64,000 nt of DNA, taken from contig CM041092.1 of assembly GCA_023079485.1 (NCBI GenBank), positions 8,011,127-8,075,126 of the forward strand, in the 5' to 3' direction. Position 1 is the stretch's first letter, and the number at the start of each line of letters is the position of its first letter. This document shows positions 39,654-52,528 of this stretch, piece by piece. A model generated the notes under the pieces. It ran no database searches. It was given only the letters and a program-made list of their open reading frames with translations, and was not told the origin of the DNA. Made by a program: the position numbers and the translations under genes. The DNA is from Archilochus colubris. Its lineage: Eukaryota; Chordata; Aves; Apodiformes; Trochilidae.

Positions 39654-42600
39654 TTCCACAACTAAAATACAATCTCCATATTTTTGCAGACTCATGTACT
39701 TTTTTTTCCCAGTGCTTCATTGGCCCTTCTAGAACTGCTCAGTGGGGAAACATGACTGGCTAGGCTGAAACTGTTTTTGCCCCTTTCATCTTTTCCAAGG
39801 CATTTATTGGGTTATGAAGTAACTTAAGATGGAGAGTGGGTATTGTCCCTCTTAAAAAATGGAAGTAAAATTGGAAAAAAAAAATTAAATCAATCAGTTG
39901 AAATGATAGGGGAAAACCCCTCATTTGTTAACACAGTAAGAAACATGACAAATATTTAGATATAAATTGTATTTTAGAGGATTTTCCACAACATACTCCC
40001 TTTGACTGATTAAACTTAGATAAGTTTGCATAAACACACAAAAATATGGACCTGTATTTCAGTGTTGCATCTTTTTCTGTGAAACAGCAGTATCCTCCTC
40101 AAGTGATACTGAATACCTGACAGTTATAATATTAATATATATTGTATTCTAAGGATTTTCTAACAGATGGTTTGGGTGCCAATACTCTCTTCTTTCTGTG
40201 TCTTCTAATAAGGGAGATTTAGAGAGCCCTTTGAGCCTCTAGAATATCTAGCTGGGGAAACAAGTGCGAGGGGGATGCTTCTTGAAAGATTATGGATGGA
40301 GATAGGAAACATCTACATCAAACCAGAACACCATTAGTATTAGGATCTTTCTTGTGTGGCTTTGTCTTTGAGATCTGTACCTGGATTATCAAACTGATAA
40401 TATCTGAAGAATTTTTTCCTGAAGGATGAGGCAAGAGGGCAAATCTGCATAAATTTAATCTATAATGTAATACAGCAAAGCCTAATTTAAGTGTTAATCA
40501 TGTTTTTGTATATTTGTACAATTTTGTCTGAGACTAAATAAAGAACATTATCTAATTAAGAAATCTGGCTGTTATTACTGTGACAGTAATGACATTTTCA
40601 TTCTGTTTTCATAACCACAACTTCAAAGTAGCTTTAGAATTATTCATTACTGATGCAGGCTTGAACATGCAAGGGAATAACTGTATCAGCACTGTCATAT
40701 ATAATTTCAGCAACACTTTCAAGCACAAGAGAAGTTCAGCTAACTGCAGGATAAAAAAAAATGGCCTGCTGGATAAGGTTAATGCAAATACTCCTTTAGA
40801 AAAAAATAAGCATCTTGGAAACAAGAAAACAAAGCAAATGGTAATTTTTCATTAAAGTAGTAAATACTGCTATATTATTGTTTGGTGTTGATGGATTCTT
40901 TCCTCAAGGAAAGTAGTCTCCTGGATTTTAAAGATGTATTTTTACATATTTTTGCTCTGAGGGGAAACAACAGAAAGAAAAAAATTCAATAATCTGTTTA
41001 CACCTTATACATTTAAAAGCAAACATGGATTCTCTCTTTATTTCTGTTAATCCTTTAGATTTTTTTTTTTCATTATTAGGTGATAAACTCTGAACTCAAA
41101 AGCCTTTGTCTACAGTTGAAAGTCCTCAGTGAGAGGCTGTTTTCATTGCTTCTCTGCAACATTTTTGTTTTCCTGGCTCTGTGCTGCTAGTTTGAAGAAT
41201 AAGCAATAATTTTCTTTACTATAAAAACCTAAACTGGCTGCACAATGTTTGCTTTACTGTTCCTTACTCAGAAATCCTTAATGTAAAATGCAAACTGAGT
41301 GTGCAACAGGCAAATGATGCTCCATTTGTATGATATGGTTGGTTGCTGACATCCTCTTGCATTACTTCTACTAATTATGGTAAATAGAACTTTAAAAAAA
41401 AATGACTAGAGAATAATTTTCTTCCTTTTATTTCTTCTGAGTCAAGGGGTTAGCTTTGGGACATGCATAAATGTGTATATTGTGCAGATACATTGTTGTT
41501 TGATTTTTCCTGATCTTAATTGCAACAGAGCATGGTCTGTGGAGGTGTTGTTTTTGACTACTCGGCTTTTAAAGTAATTTATCTTCTTTTGATTCACTTT
41601 CATCTATTTAGGTGACCTTGTTCAGCTTCCCCTCATCATCCCTGGTGGTCTGATAGAATTGGCAGTTGGCTAAACATGTGAGAAAGAGTTAAAACAATTT
41701 TAATGCTGCTGTAGCCAGCATTTGACTCCATGTAGCTACAAAGTTTTTTTTAAAGAAATGGATGGTATCTGAAAACCAACACCAGTCTGGCTGTGGCTCC
41801 ACTATCTTTTCTTTACCTGAATCTGATGAGGAAGGTGGGAAATTGGGAATGGCACCATGACTGGAGATCTTTTGCAAAGGATACATCCTAAAACGTGCTG
41901 CCTTTTCTACATATGGTTCTACCTTTTCAGGTGTAGTTTTTCTGGAGGTAGAATTTCACCCTAAATTACGAGGTTGAATTTCTCTAAACTGCCTGGAAGG
42001 GGCAAAACCAGTGAGGTGATATTTAGAACTACTAATAATTATTTATCTGCTTTTGCTCTTTAAATTGATTTTTCATGGTGACTGCAGTTTCATTTCTATT
42101 ACAAATATTTAAAGAAGTCAAACTAAACAGGTAGAGTGGAAAGCAGACATATTGATGTGGTGTTAACAAAAGCCAGCCTTGACATACTGGAGATTTTATA
42201 AATTACATCCTAACCTTTCTTCTCAGCTGTTCAGAAGAGCAAAAAGTGCCCTGTAGGATAAAAGAGGTATCACAGGACTCTGTAAAGTGAAGAAATATAA
42301 ATATAAGCAGTTTTCTCAAACAGTGACCCTGAACAGATTACCCTCTGTAGGGAATGTGTTTGGAAAGGTGTGAAAAATGGGAAGGATTGATTCAAAATTA
42401 ATTGGAGTGTTTTTTGTATGAAACGCTTTGCTTCTTTGAGTTAGCACCAGCTTATTTTTCAGCCATTTCTTCCCAAATTGTAGTAACCACCTGACTGTGA
42501 ACAGCAGGTTTTATGTGACATTCTCCATGTATCAGAGGTGACTGGTGGTCCCACAAAAAGTGCCTTGTCACATTTTTTACTTCTCAGCTCATTACTAATA

Positions 42601-42941
42601 GGTGCAATAGTTGCTTTCACAGCCTTGAAGTTTTGTAGAAGTTATTGTATGTGGTGCCATGGAAAACTATCTCTGTTATTCAGATGTTGTGCATGAGTAC
42701 AGCTTGGAGGTATGAAATAAATAAGCAACAGAATTCAGTGGCAGATCTATTGCATCTCTCAGGATGGGTTGCTGACTTTCCACTGGTCTAGGAGATAACA
42801 GAAAATCCTTGCTTTTGGATCAGGACTTGGAAACTGCACCTTGTGAGACTTGCTAAAAAAAAAATAATTGAGGCCTCAGTTATTTTACAGCAGCTGTGCT
42901 AAGCATTGCAGAGTATTTTCCTTTGGATCTTCAGATGGTTT

Positions 42942-43350
42942 TCATAGAATCAGAATCATAGAATTGGCTGGGTTGGAAGGAACCTCAGAGATCATCAAGT
43001 CCAACCCTTGAGCCACTACTGCTGCAGTTACCAGCCCATGGCACTGAGTGCCACATCCAGTCTCTTTTTAAATATCTCCAGGGATGGAGAATCCACTACT
43101 TCCCTGGGCAGCCCATTCCAATGTCTGATCACCCTCTCGGTAAAGAAATTCTTTCTAATGTCCAATCTAAACCTCCCAGAGCACAACTTAAGATCCTGCC
43201 CTCTTGTCTTGCTGAGAGTTGCCTGGGAAAAGAGACCAACCCCCACCTGGCTCCAACCTCCTTTCAGGGAGTTGTAGAGAGTGATGAGGTCTCCTCGGAG
43301 CTTCCTCTTCTCCAGGCTGAACACCCCCAGCTCCCTCAGCCTCTCCTCCT
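42942..43350 (-). mobile_element. CR1 LINE 3' end, antisense
   Basis: Read on the minus strand this is the last ~400 bp of a CR1 element. The 3' end lies at the low-coordinate side: the plus strand shows TCATAGAATCAGAATCATAG, the complement of ATTCTATG-type tail repeats, followed by GGTTGGAAGGAACCTCAGAG and ATCATCAAGTCCAACCCTTG, the antisense CR1 3' signature. The 5' truncation is near 43350, where homology begins at EERLRELG and the upstream sequence becomes unrelated. It resembles the larger copy at 58977-59835 over their shared 400 bp (about 85% in the stretch I compared by eye), so the two probably belong to the same or sister subfamilies. Confidence 0.95.
43028..43350 (-). pseudogene. 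CR1 ORF2 C-terminus, frame still open to its stop
   Basis: This codes for the last ~107 residues of CR1 ORF2 in one uninterrupted frame that ends at the normal position just upstream of the 3' UTR. Visible motifs in order are [79 protein letters not shown] and a terminal ALSAMGW before the stop. The open frame runs further upstream to 43525, but that extension (residues 1 to ~59 of the open frame) is flanking DNA with no CR1 similarity. The endonuclease and catalytic domains are absent, so the fragment is not functional. Its intact frame suggests a fairly young insertion or chance preservation of a short stretch. Confidence 0.9.
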
Positions 43351-46320
43351 TGCTTCTTTTCAGTTCTCTGTTCAACAGTTGCCTGGGCAGCACCCCTGGA
43401 TCTGCTGTGCAGGGTGTGCATTCAGCTCCCACCTCAGGTGGGTGAGGAAGACAAAGCTGCATCTGCTTGTCCATGCTGCTGGCAAGAGCCTTAGTGCTTT
43501 GCCCTGCCAGAACTGGGCACAGCACAAATTACTCTCATAAATGGCATATTTTAGGCATTAGCATTCCTAGTTTCCTGAACCAATAATCGATGATAATGAT
43601 GCTTCCCTATCCTACCAGTGTTGCCTTCCCTGGACCTAAAACCACAGCTAGCTCTGAGCTTGAAAATGCTTTATTTTTTTTTTTCTTTCTAAATTTAGTT
43701 CACTTGTCTCAGTTCTCTGAGAATCTATGTTGTGCCATTTCAGTATGCTGGCTGCAGCAATGTTTCTCTGTGTCTGCCTGTTACTTTTGTTCTGAAGCTG
43801 ACTTCTAGCAAGGAACAGATCCTACTTCACTTCCCCACAGTCTTTAAAACAAGTTAGGGAAGAGTGAACATTATTTTGCCTCCTGAGTCCTCTGCCAAGT
43901 CTTGCTACTGCCAGTCACTCCCAAATTTTCTTGCTCTAATTCCTTTCCTTTCCTTAAAGCTGGGCTTTCCAAAGCAGTGCAGGATTCATGATATTTCCCA
44001 AAATTATTTTTTAAGGATGTGTGTATGATATGTTGACTCTATAGGACTGATTTAAACTTCCAGGGTTTACTGGATAACATTTGTAGAGAAAATATAGTCT
44101 GGTTGTTTGCTTCCGAAGCCCTGTTTTGTTTGTGTTTAACCCTGTGGGTTTTTAAGACTTTATCTGCGAAGTATTTTATAATGGGCCCTTCAAATTTGTC
44201 TGGTCATAAGGGAAGAAGAAAGGATTAAATAAAATTTTAAATAGGACCTTAGTTAAGGCTAAGGAAAAGAAAAGAACACTAAAATACCAAAACAAATTAG
44301 TTCTGAGTTAGCTGAGCATTTTAGCTGCACAGGAAGACAGAGGAATTGCTAGTGTTTGTGTGTGTGTGTGTATGTATGACTTCTGGGACACGTCACTAAT
44401 ATTAAAATCAAACATTGCTCGAAAGGAAGAATTTATAATTTATAAATGAAAAAAAATAACACTAACATGGCTTGAAAATATCTATATGAATACATTGCAC
44501 CAAAAATATTGGTAAGAGACATTGGGGATGCTGGAATAATGACAAACTTGGTAATGCTGAGAAAAAGGAGAAACTGAAATGTATATAGTTGCATGAAAAC
44601 AAAATGGCAACAACAATGAGAGCATAGTAGTGGTAGGGGCCAGTAAGAAATCAGCTATGCTTGGTTTTGTTGGTTTTTGTTTGGTTGATGCTTTCTAAAA
44701 CTGGGAGGCATTTAAGTGCCTTTACGTTTAATTAAATGGCCAAAAAAAATTAATTAGAAAATGGAACTACCAATGGAGGATCAGTCTTGTTACCTAGTAG
44801 GATGCTATGTTAAGCATTAAAATAGTGAAATGTGTGTCATAAAATAAGGTCTGGAGTAATTTACCCCTGAGGAACAAACAGTTTGAGTACAGTGAGCAAA
44901 TTTCTGTTAAGCATAACATAACACTGGCCATTCTCACCAGCTACCTTGGCTACTGTCACTGTGCTGTGGCTTTAGTGACATTATTTCATGTAAGCCAGTG
45001 AGATGGACACTTTTCTTGCCTTTTCTGGCAGATTCCCATCCTCCTGTTGTCATTTCAACCTAACTTGTACACTTGTCACATGGCGTTCCAGACATGGCAG
45101 AGGATGGTGTAGGTGACCTAAGTCTGCCTATTGCATCTCAAACTTATAATTTCATTAAAAGTGGTTTTCTCTATTGGAGCAATATCGAGATTCCTTTAGT
45201 CTGTGTTCTTCTATCTTGTCTGGAATGAATTATAGATACTATCTAGGAAGTAATTACCCTCATACTTTTGCTCCCTCACTGTAGTTCTATTTCTGGGCCC
45301 TCCAGTTAGTTTTTCCCAATATCATTTGTTCAAACATGACATTTGTCTACTATCTCCAGAGCCCAGCTTTCACATTTACAGAGAATTTAGCATGGAGGAC
45401 TAAGCCAAGGCTCATATCATCACGATTTGTGCTTATCAACACACTCCATCCCTTCTCCATGAATGTAAACTGTTGCAGATGTATGGCACACAGTGGAACT
45501 ATCTTCAAGTATTACCAGGTAAAGGAACTTTTATCTGCCAGCTTCATGTATTTTCTGATAAACACATAGGATTTGTCACTTTATTTTTTTAATTAATTAT
45601 ACTGCATTTATATTAGGAAGTATAACCATGCATTAAAGTTGTAATGCATTAGCAAATAGTTTTCCTGTTCCTTTACCCTTGGGAATGTACAATTTCCTCA
45701 GACTTCCTGGTGAACTTGTTCACCTTCCCATTTTATCTGATCATTCTATAATCAGAACTTTACTGTTAGTCAACTTTCTGGCATTCTCTTCCCTAGCTTT
45801 TCCTTTTCAGTTCAGCTTTTCTGAGTTCTAGTTACACCAATAAATACAGAACAAAAAATTGCACTTGGTGAATGTGCAGATAGGCAGGGCAGAATTTTTG
45901 GCCAAACTGCCCAGTTTGGGTTGAAATTGTCATGCTTCTTTGTCATAACAAAATTGCAAAATTTCCTCAGTTGCTGTTGCCCCAATGACCTTAACATTCA
46001 TTGCTGAAGTAATAATATTCTTCCCTGAGGTGCACGTTAAATGCTGGAAACAGTAGAAATATGACCCAATTTTAGCACTAACACATGCTTCTGGCATTGA
46101 TTTTGCATGTCCTCAGCCCACCTTACAATGTATTTGTTTGTAGTGTAGTTAACCTGGCAAGATATAAGTATTACTTCTGCCAAAATACTGCAATAAAATG
46201 TTAGTGGGAAGTTCACTGAGAGGCTTCTCCTTTTGTCTGATTTCCCTACATTGTTTTCCTCCTTTCTTTTCTAGTCAAAACTCAGCTTCTTTTACTTCTT
46301 TTTTTACTTCTTTAATACAA
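43351..46320. other. Non-coding stretch right of the antisense CR1
   Basis: 43351-43540 is moderately GC-rich and flanks the CR1 truncation point. The rest is AT-rich with only a (TG)n run. No gene was recognised. Confidence 0.6.
44353..44378. repeat. (TG)n microsatellite
   Basis: TGTTTGTGTGTGTGTGTG followed by TATGTATG: about nine TG dinucleotides with a degenerate right edge. Confidence 0.9.
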
Positions 46321-46400
46321 GCACACTAGGACAGGCTAATGGTCCATCAAGTCATTTATCCATTTCTGGTGGTGACCTGTACCTGGGATCTTGTGCACTT
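46321..46400. mobile_element. Possible ancient CR1/L3-type relic
   Basis: The string GGACAGGCTAATGGTCCATC followed by AAGTCATTTATCCATTTCTG and GTGGTGACCTGTACCTGGGA resembles a common amniote interspersed repeat of the form GGTCCATCTAG.CCAGTATCCTGT.TCTGACAGTG.CCAGTACCAGATG. I know this repeat by texture rather than by a firm family name. Orientation and limits are uncertain. Confidence 0.35.
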
Positions 46401-46746
46401 CGTGATATTTTTGTCTGGGTTTTGACCTCGAAGTTTGCCAGAGAATTAACTTGTTACACAAATGCATTAGGAAATCTTAGTTTTCAATTAAAAAAACCTA
46501 AAAAAATAAAAGGTTAGGACCTTTCAGTTACACAAAAATAATTTTGAATGGAAGCTGGAGGTGAACTGGGGCAGCTCCATGTGCATGAGTCTGCTGGTAT
46601 TGTAAAGCAACAAAAATGTCTTCACTCTGGGGAGGTTTGACTTCAAAATGTAATGGTTACATTATAAATATCATCATGACCACAGCATCCAACTTTTTCC
46701 TTCAATTTTTAATATCTAATTTCTCTTATTCAGTAATCTCACACCT

Positions 46747-46791
46747 GTGACAGTGTGTCCAAGTGACAGTGACAGTGTCCAAGAGACAGGA
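46747..46791. repeat. Short imperfect tandem repeat
   Basis: TGACAGTGTGTCCAAG is followed at once by TGACAGTGACAGTGTCCAAG. This is a two-copy repeat of about 16-20 bp with an internal GACAGT duplication. Confidence 0.75.
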
Positions 46792-48314
46792 ATCCCTTGA
46801 CTTGTTTCACCTGCAAATAATCTGTGAGCAGGGACCTTGCAAGCTCTTCTTAACAAAACCTTTCTGCTTCCCTGTTGGATGTACTTGTGGTGGTGTGTGT
46901 CACAGATTAAAAGTGAGCCAAACTTGGATAATTTTGTAAGTCTTATCAAGATTGCTTATTTTATGACCCTCTGTCTGTTGAGGGCAGGTGTCTTAGACTT
47001 TGTAAAGCACATGAGCTATTGGTATGAAATGAAAAAATACAAAACCTGTCTCCCCCACTCCTTAAAATGTAATGATTGTAAATAACAATGTCTCTTGTTT
47101 CCCTGTGAGGACACTTATGTTGATACTGGGTTCCTCAATATAGTTTGGGGCTTAAGAAACTTTTAAATCCAGCTCAGTGCTGCCAGCTTGTAAGCCAACT
47201 CTCCCTAAAAATTAAATAAGATTTTGAAAGCCATGGTGTGCTGGGAGAGCTGTCCTAGATGTTGCATGGTTTTACCCAAAGTTGCAGAGAAGGACACCTG
47301 CTCTCTGATACGAGCATCTGGGTGTGTGTGAAAATGTGATTTCAGACTTGGTTCTCTTTCCTAGAGATATGAAAAAGGAACAGTTCCTGCTGTTCTTCAA
47401 AGAGAGTGAGTGTGCATCTTTGAGAGATGTGTATTCACAAAGGGAAGACAGAAATGCTTTTTATACTTCTCTACTTTTGTGCCAAAGCAAGGCACAGTCT
47501 GCTTATAGCTCAGAAAGTCCATCACTTTTCTGCCATTTATTGCAAAGAGTTTTTTTGCTTAGGATTATATATGCTGGGTCCCAGATGGATTGTCCCTTTT
47601 CTTGATGAAACAAATGGGGATTGTCAATAAGTGAAGCAGAGATAAGATAGATAGAAGCTTTTTAGTGATTTGGGAGTGAGCTGATATGGCACAATAGATT
47701 TGCCTTCATTCGTGGACCTTTAATCTCTAGCTTTGGTTTGTATTCAGTACACAAAATAACTGAAATTCACCTGTTTAATACTCATGAAGCTGCATTCAGA
47801 CTCCCAACCAGCTTGTTTGCTCTTTCATATTTCCTTTTTTAAAAAAAAGTCTTTTAGTCTGGCTTTCTGGAAACTGACATAACGTCACCATTTTCTGCTC
47901 AGGGAGTTCAGTAATTATGGCTCTATATGCCTTTTCTTTGAGACTTCCTTCGTCCCACCAGTCTGGCTGAAGACTTGTAGTTTTGTGTTACTGCTCTGCC
48001 TGGATTTCCCTCATAGCCACTTGTCTTTCCTTGTACTACTGCATCTAACAAGACAAGAACCCTTGGAATCAGTGGGCTCTGTTTCATTTCTGGACATGGA
48101 ATGGGTTATGGGGCAGACTGACTGTTTCCAGTTGACTGAAGCAAAATTTCAAGGCATTATTTGGTATCTCAGGTAATCCTGAAACCCTCCTAAAGAGAAA
48201 TATTATTCTTATTGATGTATCTGTTGAGTCTGAGGACTTCTAATTCCAAGTGCCCTTGTGAAGGAGTGAAGATAAGCCCTAAGAAATGGACAGAGCCTTT
48301 CTGTGCTAATACAT

Positions 48315-48333
48315 ACCCACCCACCCCCCCCCA
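48315..48333. repeat. C-rich tract
   Basis: CCCACCCACCCCCCCCCCACA-type run. It could form a G-rich structure on the minus strand but has only one long run. Confidence 0.8.
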
Positions 48334-48539
48334 CATAGCTCTGAAAGACCAAGGTGAATGTCTAAGAGCAGAATTGTATCTGTGTTTGTGAATCTCTTGA
48401 CACTACAGGCTTGTACTGGTTTTCTGAAATGCTGTTAGTAATAGTGTGAAGCTGAGCATGAATTCATATTGAGAGACACAGCATCTCTGCTTAGAACTGC
48501 TGCCAAAAGGATACAGCTGATGCTGGAAGCATCCTTTAG

Positions 48540-48960
48540 AGATGATAATTACAGGTGCATTTGAGAGAGAAGCCATCATAAGGTCACTGGCAATCAAAGT
48601 TGGGTTTGAGTCAAAGAATCTGTGCAGTCTGGGCTGGATGAGTGCAGCCCCCTTGTTCCTCTACCAGCTTCATTAATCTCTGGAGAGTTCACATCAATGC
48701 TGAACTAGTGAGAGCAATTAACTCTGCAGGTCTGGGGCTGTGTTTGATGATGACCCCACTCTGCTGGGACCTGCCCCTGCTGTTAGGGGATTTCCTACCT
48801 GGCAGTGACTCAGTGACCTATTGGCTCACAGGAGGGCTGAGAAAAGGCTCTGTGACTGCATGCAGAGAGGGAGACAGAGTCTGTAAACCTTCCTTGCACA
48901 AATAATGATGACAGTCACAACTGGGCCTGTCTGGCACAGAATTGTCTTTACTATTGCCAA
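48540..48960. promoter_or_regulatory. GC-richer unique block, candidate conserved element
   Basis: This block of about 400 bp is less AT-rich and has no low complexity. It includes CAATCAAAGTTG (TCF-like), CTTCATTAATCTC, GAGCAATTAACTC, a TGACTCAGTGACC AP-1-like word and CAATAATGATGACAGTC further right. Its texture is unlike a recent transposon. Open frames in it are short and match nothing I know. An A/C-rich tract follows directly. Confidence 0.25.
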
Positions 48961-48987
48961 GGTTTTACAAGCACAACAGAGCCCTTA

Positions 48988-49041
48988 ACAAAAAACAAGC
49001 AAACCAAAAACCAAAAAAATCCCAAAACAAAACAAAAAACA
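48988..49041 (+). repeat. A/C-rich tract (CAAAA)n
   Basis: AACAAAAAACAAGCAAACCA is followed by AAAACCAAAAAAATCCC and an (AAAAC) run. This is the strand-opposite of the T/G tracts elsewhere and may be a degenerate A-rich tail of a lost retroposon. Confidence 0.8.
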
Positions 49042-51584
49042 TGGAATGGCAATATCAGGAAATGATTTGATGTGCTGGCACAGAAGAGTGTGCAAAAGTC
49101 TTGTGCTGCTGCAATGTGTCTTGCTTAGAGCTAATGCTCTTACTCATTCAGAAAATATTAGTTGAGGCAAAAAGCTCATTCATATATTTGCTAGTGATGG
49201 AACTGGATGCCCAGATATTACCTTATCTTTATGAAAACAAGTGAACAAAGGTCATGTGCTCCAGATCAACTTAAAAATATATTTGATTATTAGTTCATCT
49301 GTCTCTCCTAAATCAACCTTTTTGTGTGCAGAAGAGGGCTAATAGATTTTGTTTCTAAATCTTCTAATGTACCATGAAAAAGTCTGATACATGGCTGACT
49401 TCTGCCTCTTAAAGACTTAAGTTAGGGTACTTCTGTCTGCACAACTGAGTTGCATGAGCATTCTTTAGTTATGTAGGAATATGCCTGTTGTGAATACTGC
49501 AAAATCCCATAATCACCAGAAAGATCCTGCAGAATCCTTTTTAAAATAGTAGTTAAAATATAAATTCATGTGGTTTCTACTCAGCTATGCTTTTTAAAAA
49601 AACCAAAAACATATGTCATATTCTTTTTTTGTTTGTTTATAGAAATATATATCTGCCCTATCCTCTGTGGACTCAGATTTATCTTGACCTCCCTGAGATC
49701 AGAATGGTCAGAGTCTCCCTCCAAGGCAGCCTTTCTTCTGGTTCCTGGGAAGGCCAGTTAGGAGTCTTGTTTCCATATATCATCCCTCAAGACTTTGTTA
49801 GGTTTTAAGTTCAGCACTGCTTCCTCCATTCCCAGAAGAAATTGTAATGATGTTTTCCATGAAGTGTCTGAAAAAAATATGAACTTTTCTCCTTCTTAAT
49901 ATGCTTGCTGCTGGAGGTTATGTTCCCTCTTCTTCAGCCTCTTCTAGGGCACTCGCCATGCTGAGTAGACAGGGAAGAGTGGTTCTGACATCCTCCTGAT
50001 GCCTTCTTGATAATTTCTGCAGGTTAATGAATGTGTTTGTCATTTTGCTACTGATAATATTCCCTGGTACCTGCTATTACAAGGGGAATGGGGGGCACCA
50101 CTTGGCTGTTAAGTACTGCTCTTTAACTCTGCACATCTCCCATCCACCACCAATATTTAATTGGAGTTGATAGACTCTGTTACCTGTTCCTAGTCTCAAA
50201 AGAAGCTTTTTGCCTTTGACTCTACAAGTTTGTTTGTAGTGGCTGACACACAGATGTTAATCCATGGCATTACAGACCTTGTGTCTGCTCATACTGCCCA
50301 ATAACCTCATGAGCCAACCCGGAGATGTAGAGACCATGCCTTGTTATGTGCTTTCATGCTTTTCCAAAAGTAGCTGTGAAACCATAAGCAATATGATTTA
50401 GCAGCATGTGTTAACATCCCAAAGAGGGGCCTCCTTTGAGGACTCCCTTTCTCTGGTAGCTGCAGTGCAACCTGGAAAGCAGGAGAAGCAGAGATGTGGT
50501 TTTCATGTGTTCTTCACCATTTTTATTTCTGTACTAGATTGTGTTAACAGCACTGCCTGCAAAAGTTCTACATTAAGATTATTTATATAAAAGTTTTTTA
50601 ATAGTCTGGTTTGAGGTTTTCTTTCTATTTTTGGGTTTTTTATTCGTTTTTTTTATTTTTCCCTGGTACTTTAACACTCTGTTTCTTCAAACTTGTTTTA
50701 TTTATTGTTCTGCAATCCTTGCCCTGGTTTTATTGGATGGATTAACTTGGGTTAGATGGCCAAACACAGTCTGAGTCAGAGCACACAGCTGCTAGAATCT
50801 AGACACCCCTAACGTTGCATTTCCTGTAGAAGAGGCAAAATAGGAAGAAAACAGCATTCTAAAGCAGATTTTTGCTCCAGTGCAGATTTGATAAACAAAC
50901 ATTGACAAAATATTTGTGAATCTGGTTACAGGAAGACTGCAAAAGTGAACAAAAAGGTCACTTGCTTCCTTCTTGTGGTGTTCATGACTCATTAATCAGT
51001 TTACATTTATAATTTCACTAATCAGACAGTGAAGTCCTGAAGGAGTAGAGACCATTGGAGTATATAATGGATTTAATACTAAACTGGTTAAATGTGTCAA
51101 TTCGGTGTAAATAAGAGATTTATGGAGGTTCTGCCTTCCTCTGTATTTATAGAGGCAGTACTCCCATGCACTCCCTAATAGTTGATTTAAAGTTGAATTA
51201 CTGCTTTAGTGAAAACCATGAGTCCTTTGGCCTTTGAGCTCAGTCCTGTGATGCATCAGAATACAGATAAGGAAGAGAGGAAAAACTGAGAGGAATGTGA
51301 CTATTCTTTTAAATTTTCAAATTATCCTTTTTTCAAATAAAAGTAAAACCCATGTGGATAACATTTTAAATTAAAGATTTAGCTCACTAATTGAGGTTTT
51401 GGAATTTCCTTAGATAATGCCCTGCTAGGAACTGTGAGGTGGAGAAATAGCTGTCCATGGTGTGCTTTTGGACATGAAGATAATACAGAAACCTAAGTTT
51501 ATATTAGGGTTTGATTTGTGCTTTTTATTTCTCCTATGGCTATGTTGACTCTATTGGCTTCTCAGCCTAACAAGCCCTGGGGCA
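49042..51584. other. AT-rich non-coding stretch, nothing recognised
   Basis: Only T-rich runs (for example 50575-50660) and short open frames of up to about 73 codons without motifs. Confidence 0.6.
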
Positions 51585-51633
51585 ACTTTCAGAGGCTCAT
51601 GCCAACCAAATCTAATTTTGTGATTCTGTCACA
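51585..51633 (+). mobile_element. Short CR1 3'-end relic, sense
   Basis: ACTTTCAGAGGCTCATGCCA followed by ACCAAATCTAATTTTGTGAT and TCTGTCACA parallels the CR1 end ...CCAGAGGTCCCTTCCAACC..ATTCTGTGATTCTGTGA. Only about 45 bp is recognisable, so the call is tentative. Confidence 0.5.
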
Positions 51634-52487
51634 ATGTTTTTATTTCACCTTAAAAATGAAGCAAGAATTTGAGGAAAGAACAAGGTGGTTATGAAACGGG
51701 AACTGGTTAAGGATTCATGTTGGAGCAAAAGGCACTTACAGAGAATTAACACTTTTGATCTTTTAACATAATCCATCTGTTTGGAGTGTAAATTTTGCAG
51801 GATGTGTGTCCCTGGTGCAGTTCAGTAATCATGGCTGCATGGATAAAACAACACTGATACTATTTTAGGGGATCTGTTGAGGACCAACTTAATATGTCTG
51901 CCTGATGCCAATTTTAATTTATATAATTGCATTCTCTTACATATATTGGCACGAATATACATCTACATTTTAGAACTCCTGGTTTTTTTGAATAGAAATT
52001 TTTCCTTTTATTCCTAGTTAAAAAAAGAGTCCATGAGGATCTGTTTGACTCCTGGTCTCCTATCAGTGGGTGTTAGTGAGGATGCTATTGTGTGTTGACC
52101 TTTGTATTGTTTTCTCATCTCATTTTGGCCTGTTCCTTTGGTTTTGCTGCTGGCTCTTCTAAATATTTTCTTGACTGTTTGCACAGATCCTTTCAAAGAA
52201 ATATTTAAATCCAGCTGTCCTAGAGGCAGTGATGGCAAGAGCCTGCTGCTGTTTCAATTTACTTCAGCACTATAGGAATAAGATAAATAATGTAGAACAT
52301 ACATTAAACTGATTTTTATCTTCATTAATATCTGCATGCACATTCTGAATAAAGAAATGTAGACAGCAGGAAAGGTATTTGTGTGTCTCTTCTTTTACCT
52401 TGCCTCTTGTCTTTTATTTCATGATAGTGCAGGGAGCTTTGATTGCTGACTTGTGGAGGGAGGCTGCTAATTCCCCTGGGAGATATC

Positions 52488-52528
52488 CCCAAAGACCTCT
52501 CTGCCTGGCTGCTCCTAGCCACTTTTTG
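52488..52528 (-). mobile_element. Possible small CR1 ORF2 relic, antisense
   Basis: On the minus strand the sequence AAGTGGCTAGGAGCAGCCAG followed by GCAGAGAGGTCTTTGGGG resembles the CR1 ORF2 stretch GTGGCTGAGAGCAGCCAGGC found in the copy near 59145. Two frames echo the copy near 59150: RSSQAERSLG against [10 protein letters not shown], and KWLGAARQRGLWG against [13 protein letters not shown]. The flanks do not match, so this is either a tiny old fragment or coincidence. Confidence 0.35.

Larger units (their letters stand above)
35561..42941. other. AT-rich non-coding stretch
   Basis: No gene or clear transposon was seen. 36060-36280 and 37640-37890 are less AT-rich, and the latter contains a 129-codon open frame (37499-37888) that I judged to be chance. 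T-rich and GATA-type short repeats are listed separately. Confidence 0.6.

Noticed and set aside
43121..43540. 139-codon plus-strand open frame opposite the antisense CR1
   Set aside because: It is the mirror frame of the CR1 ORF2 fragment on the minus strand, not an independent gene.
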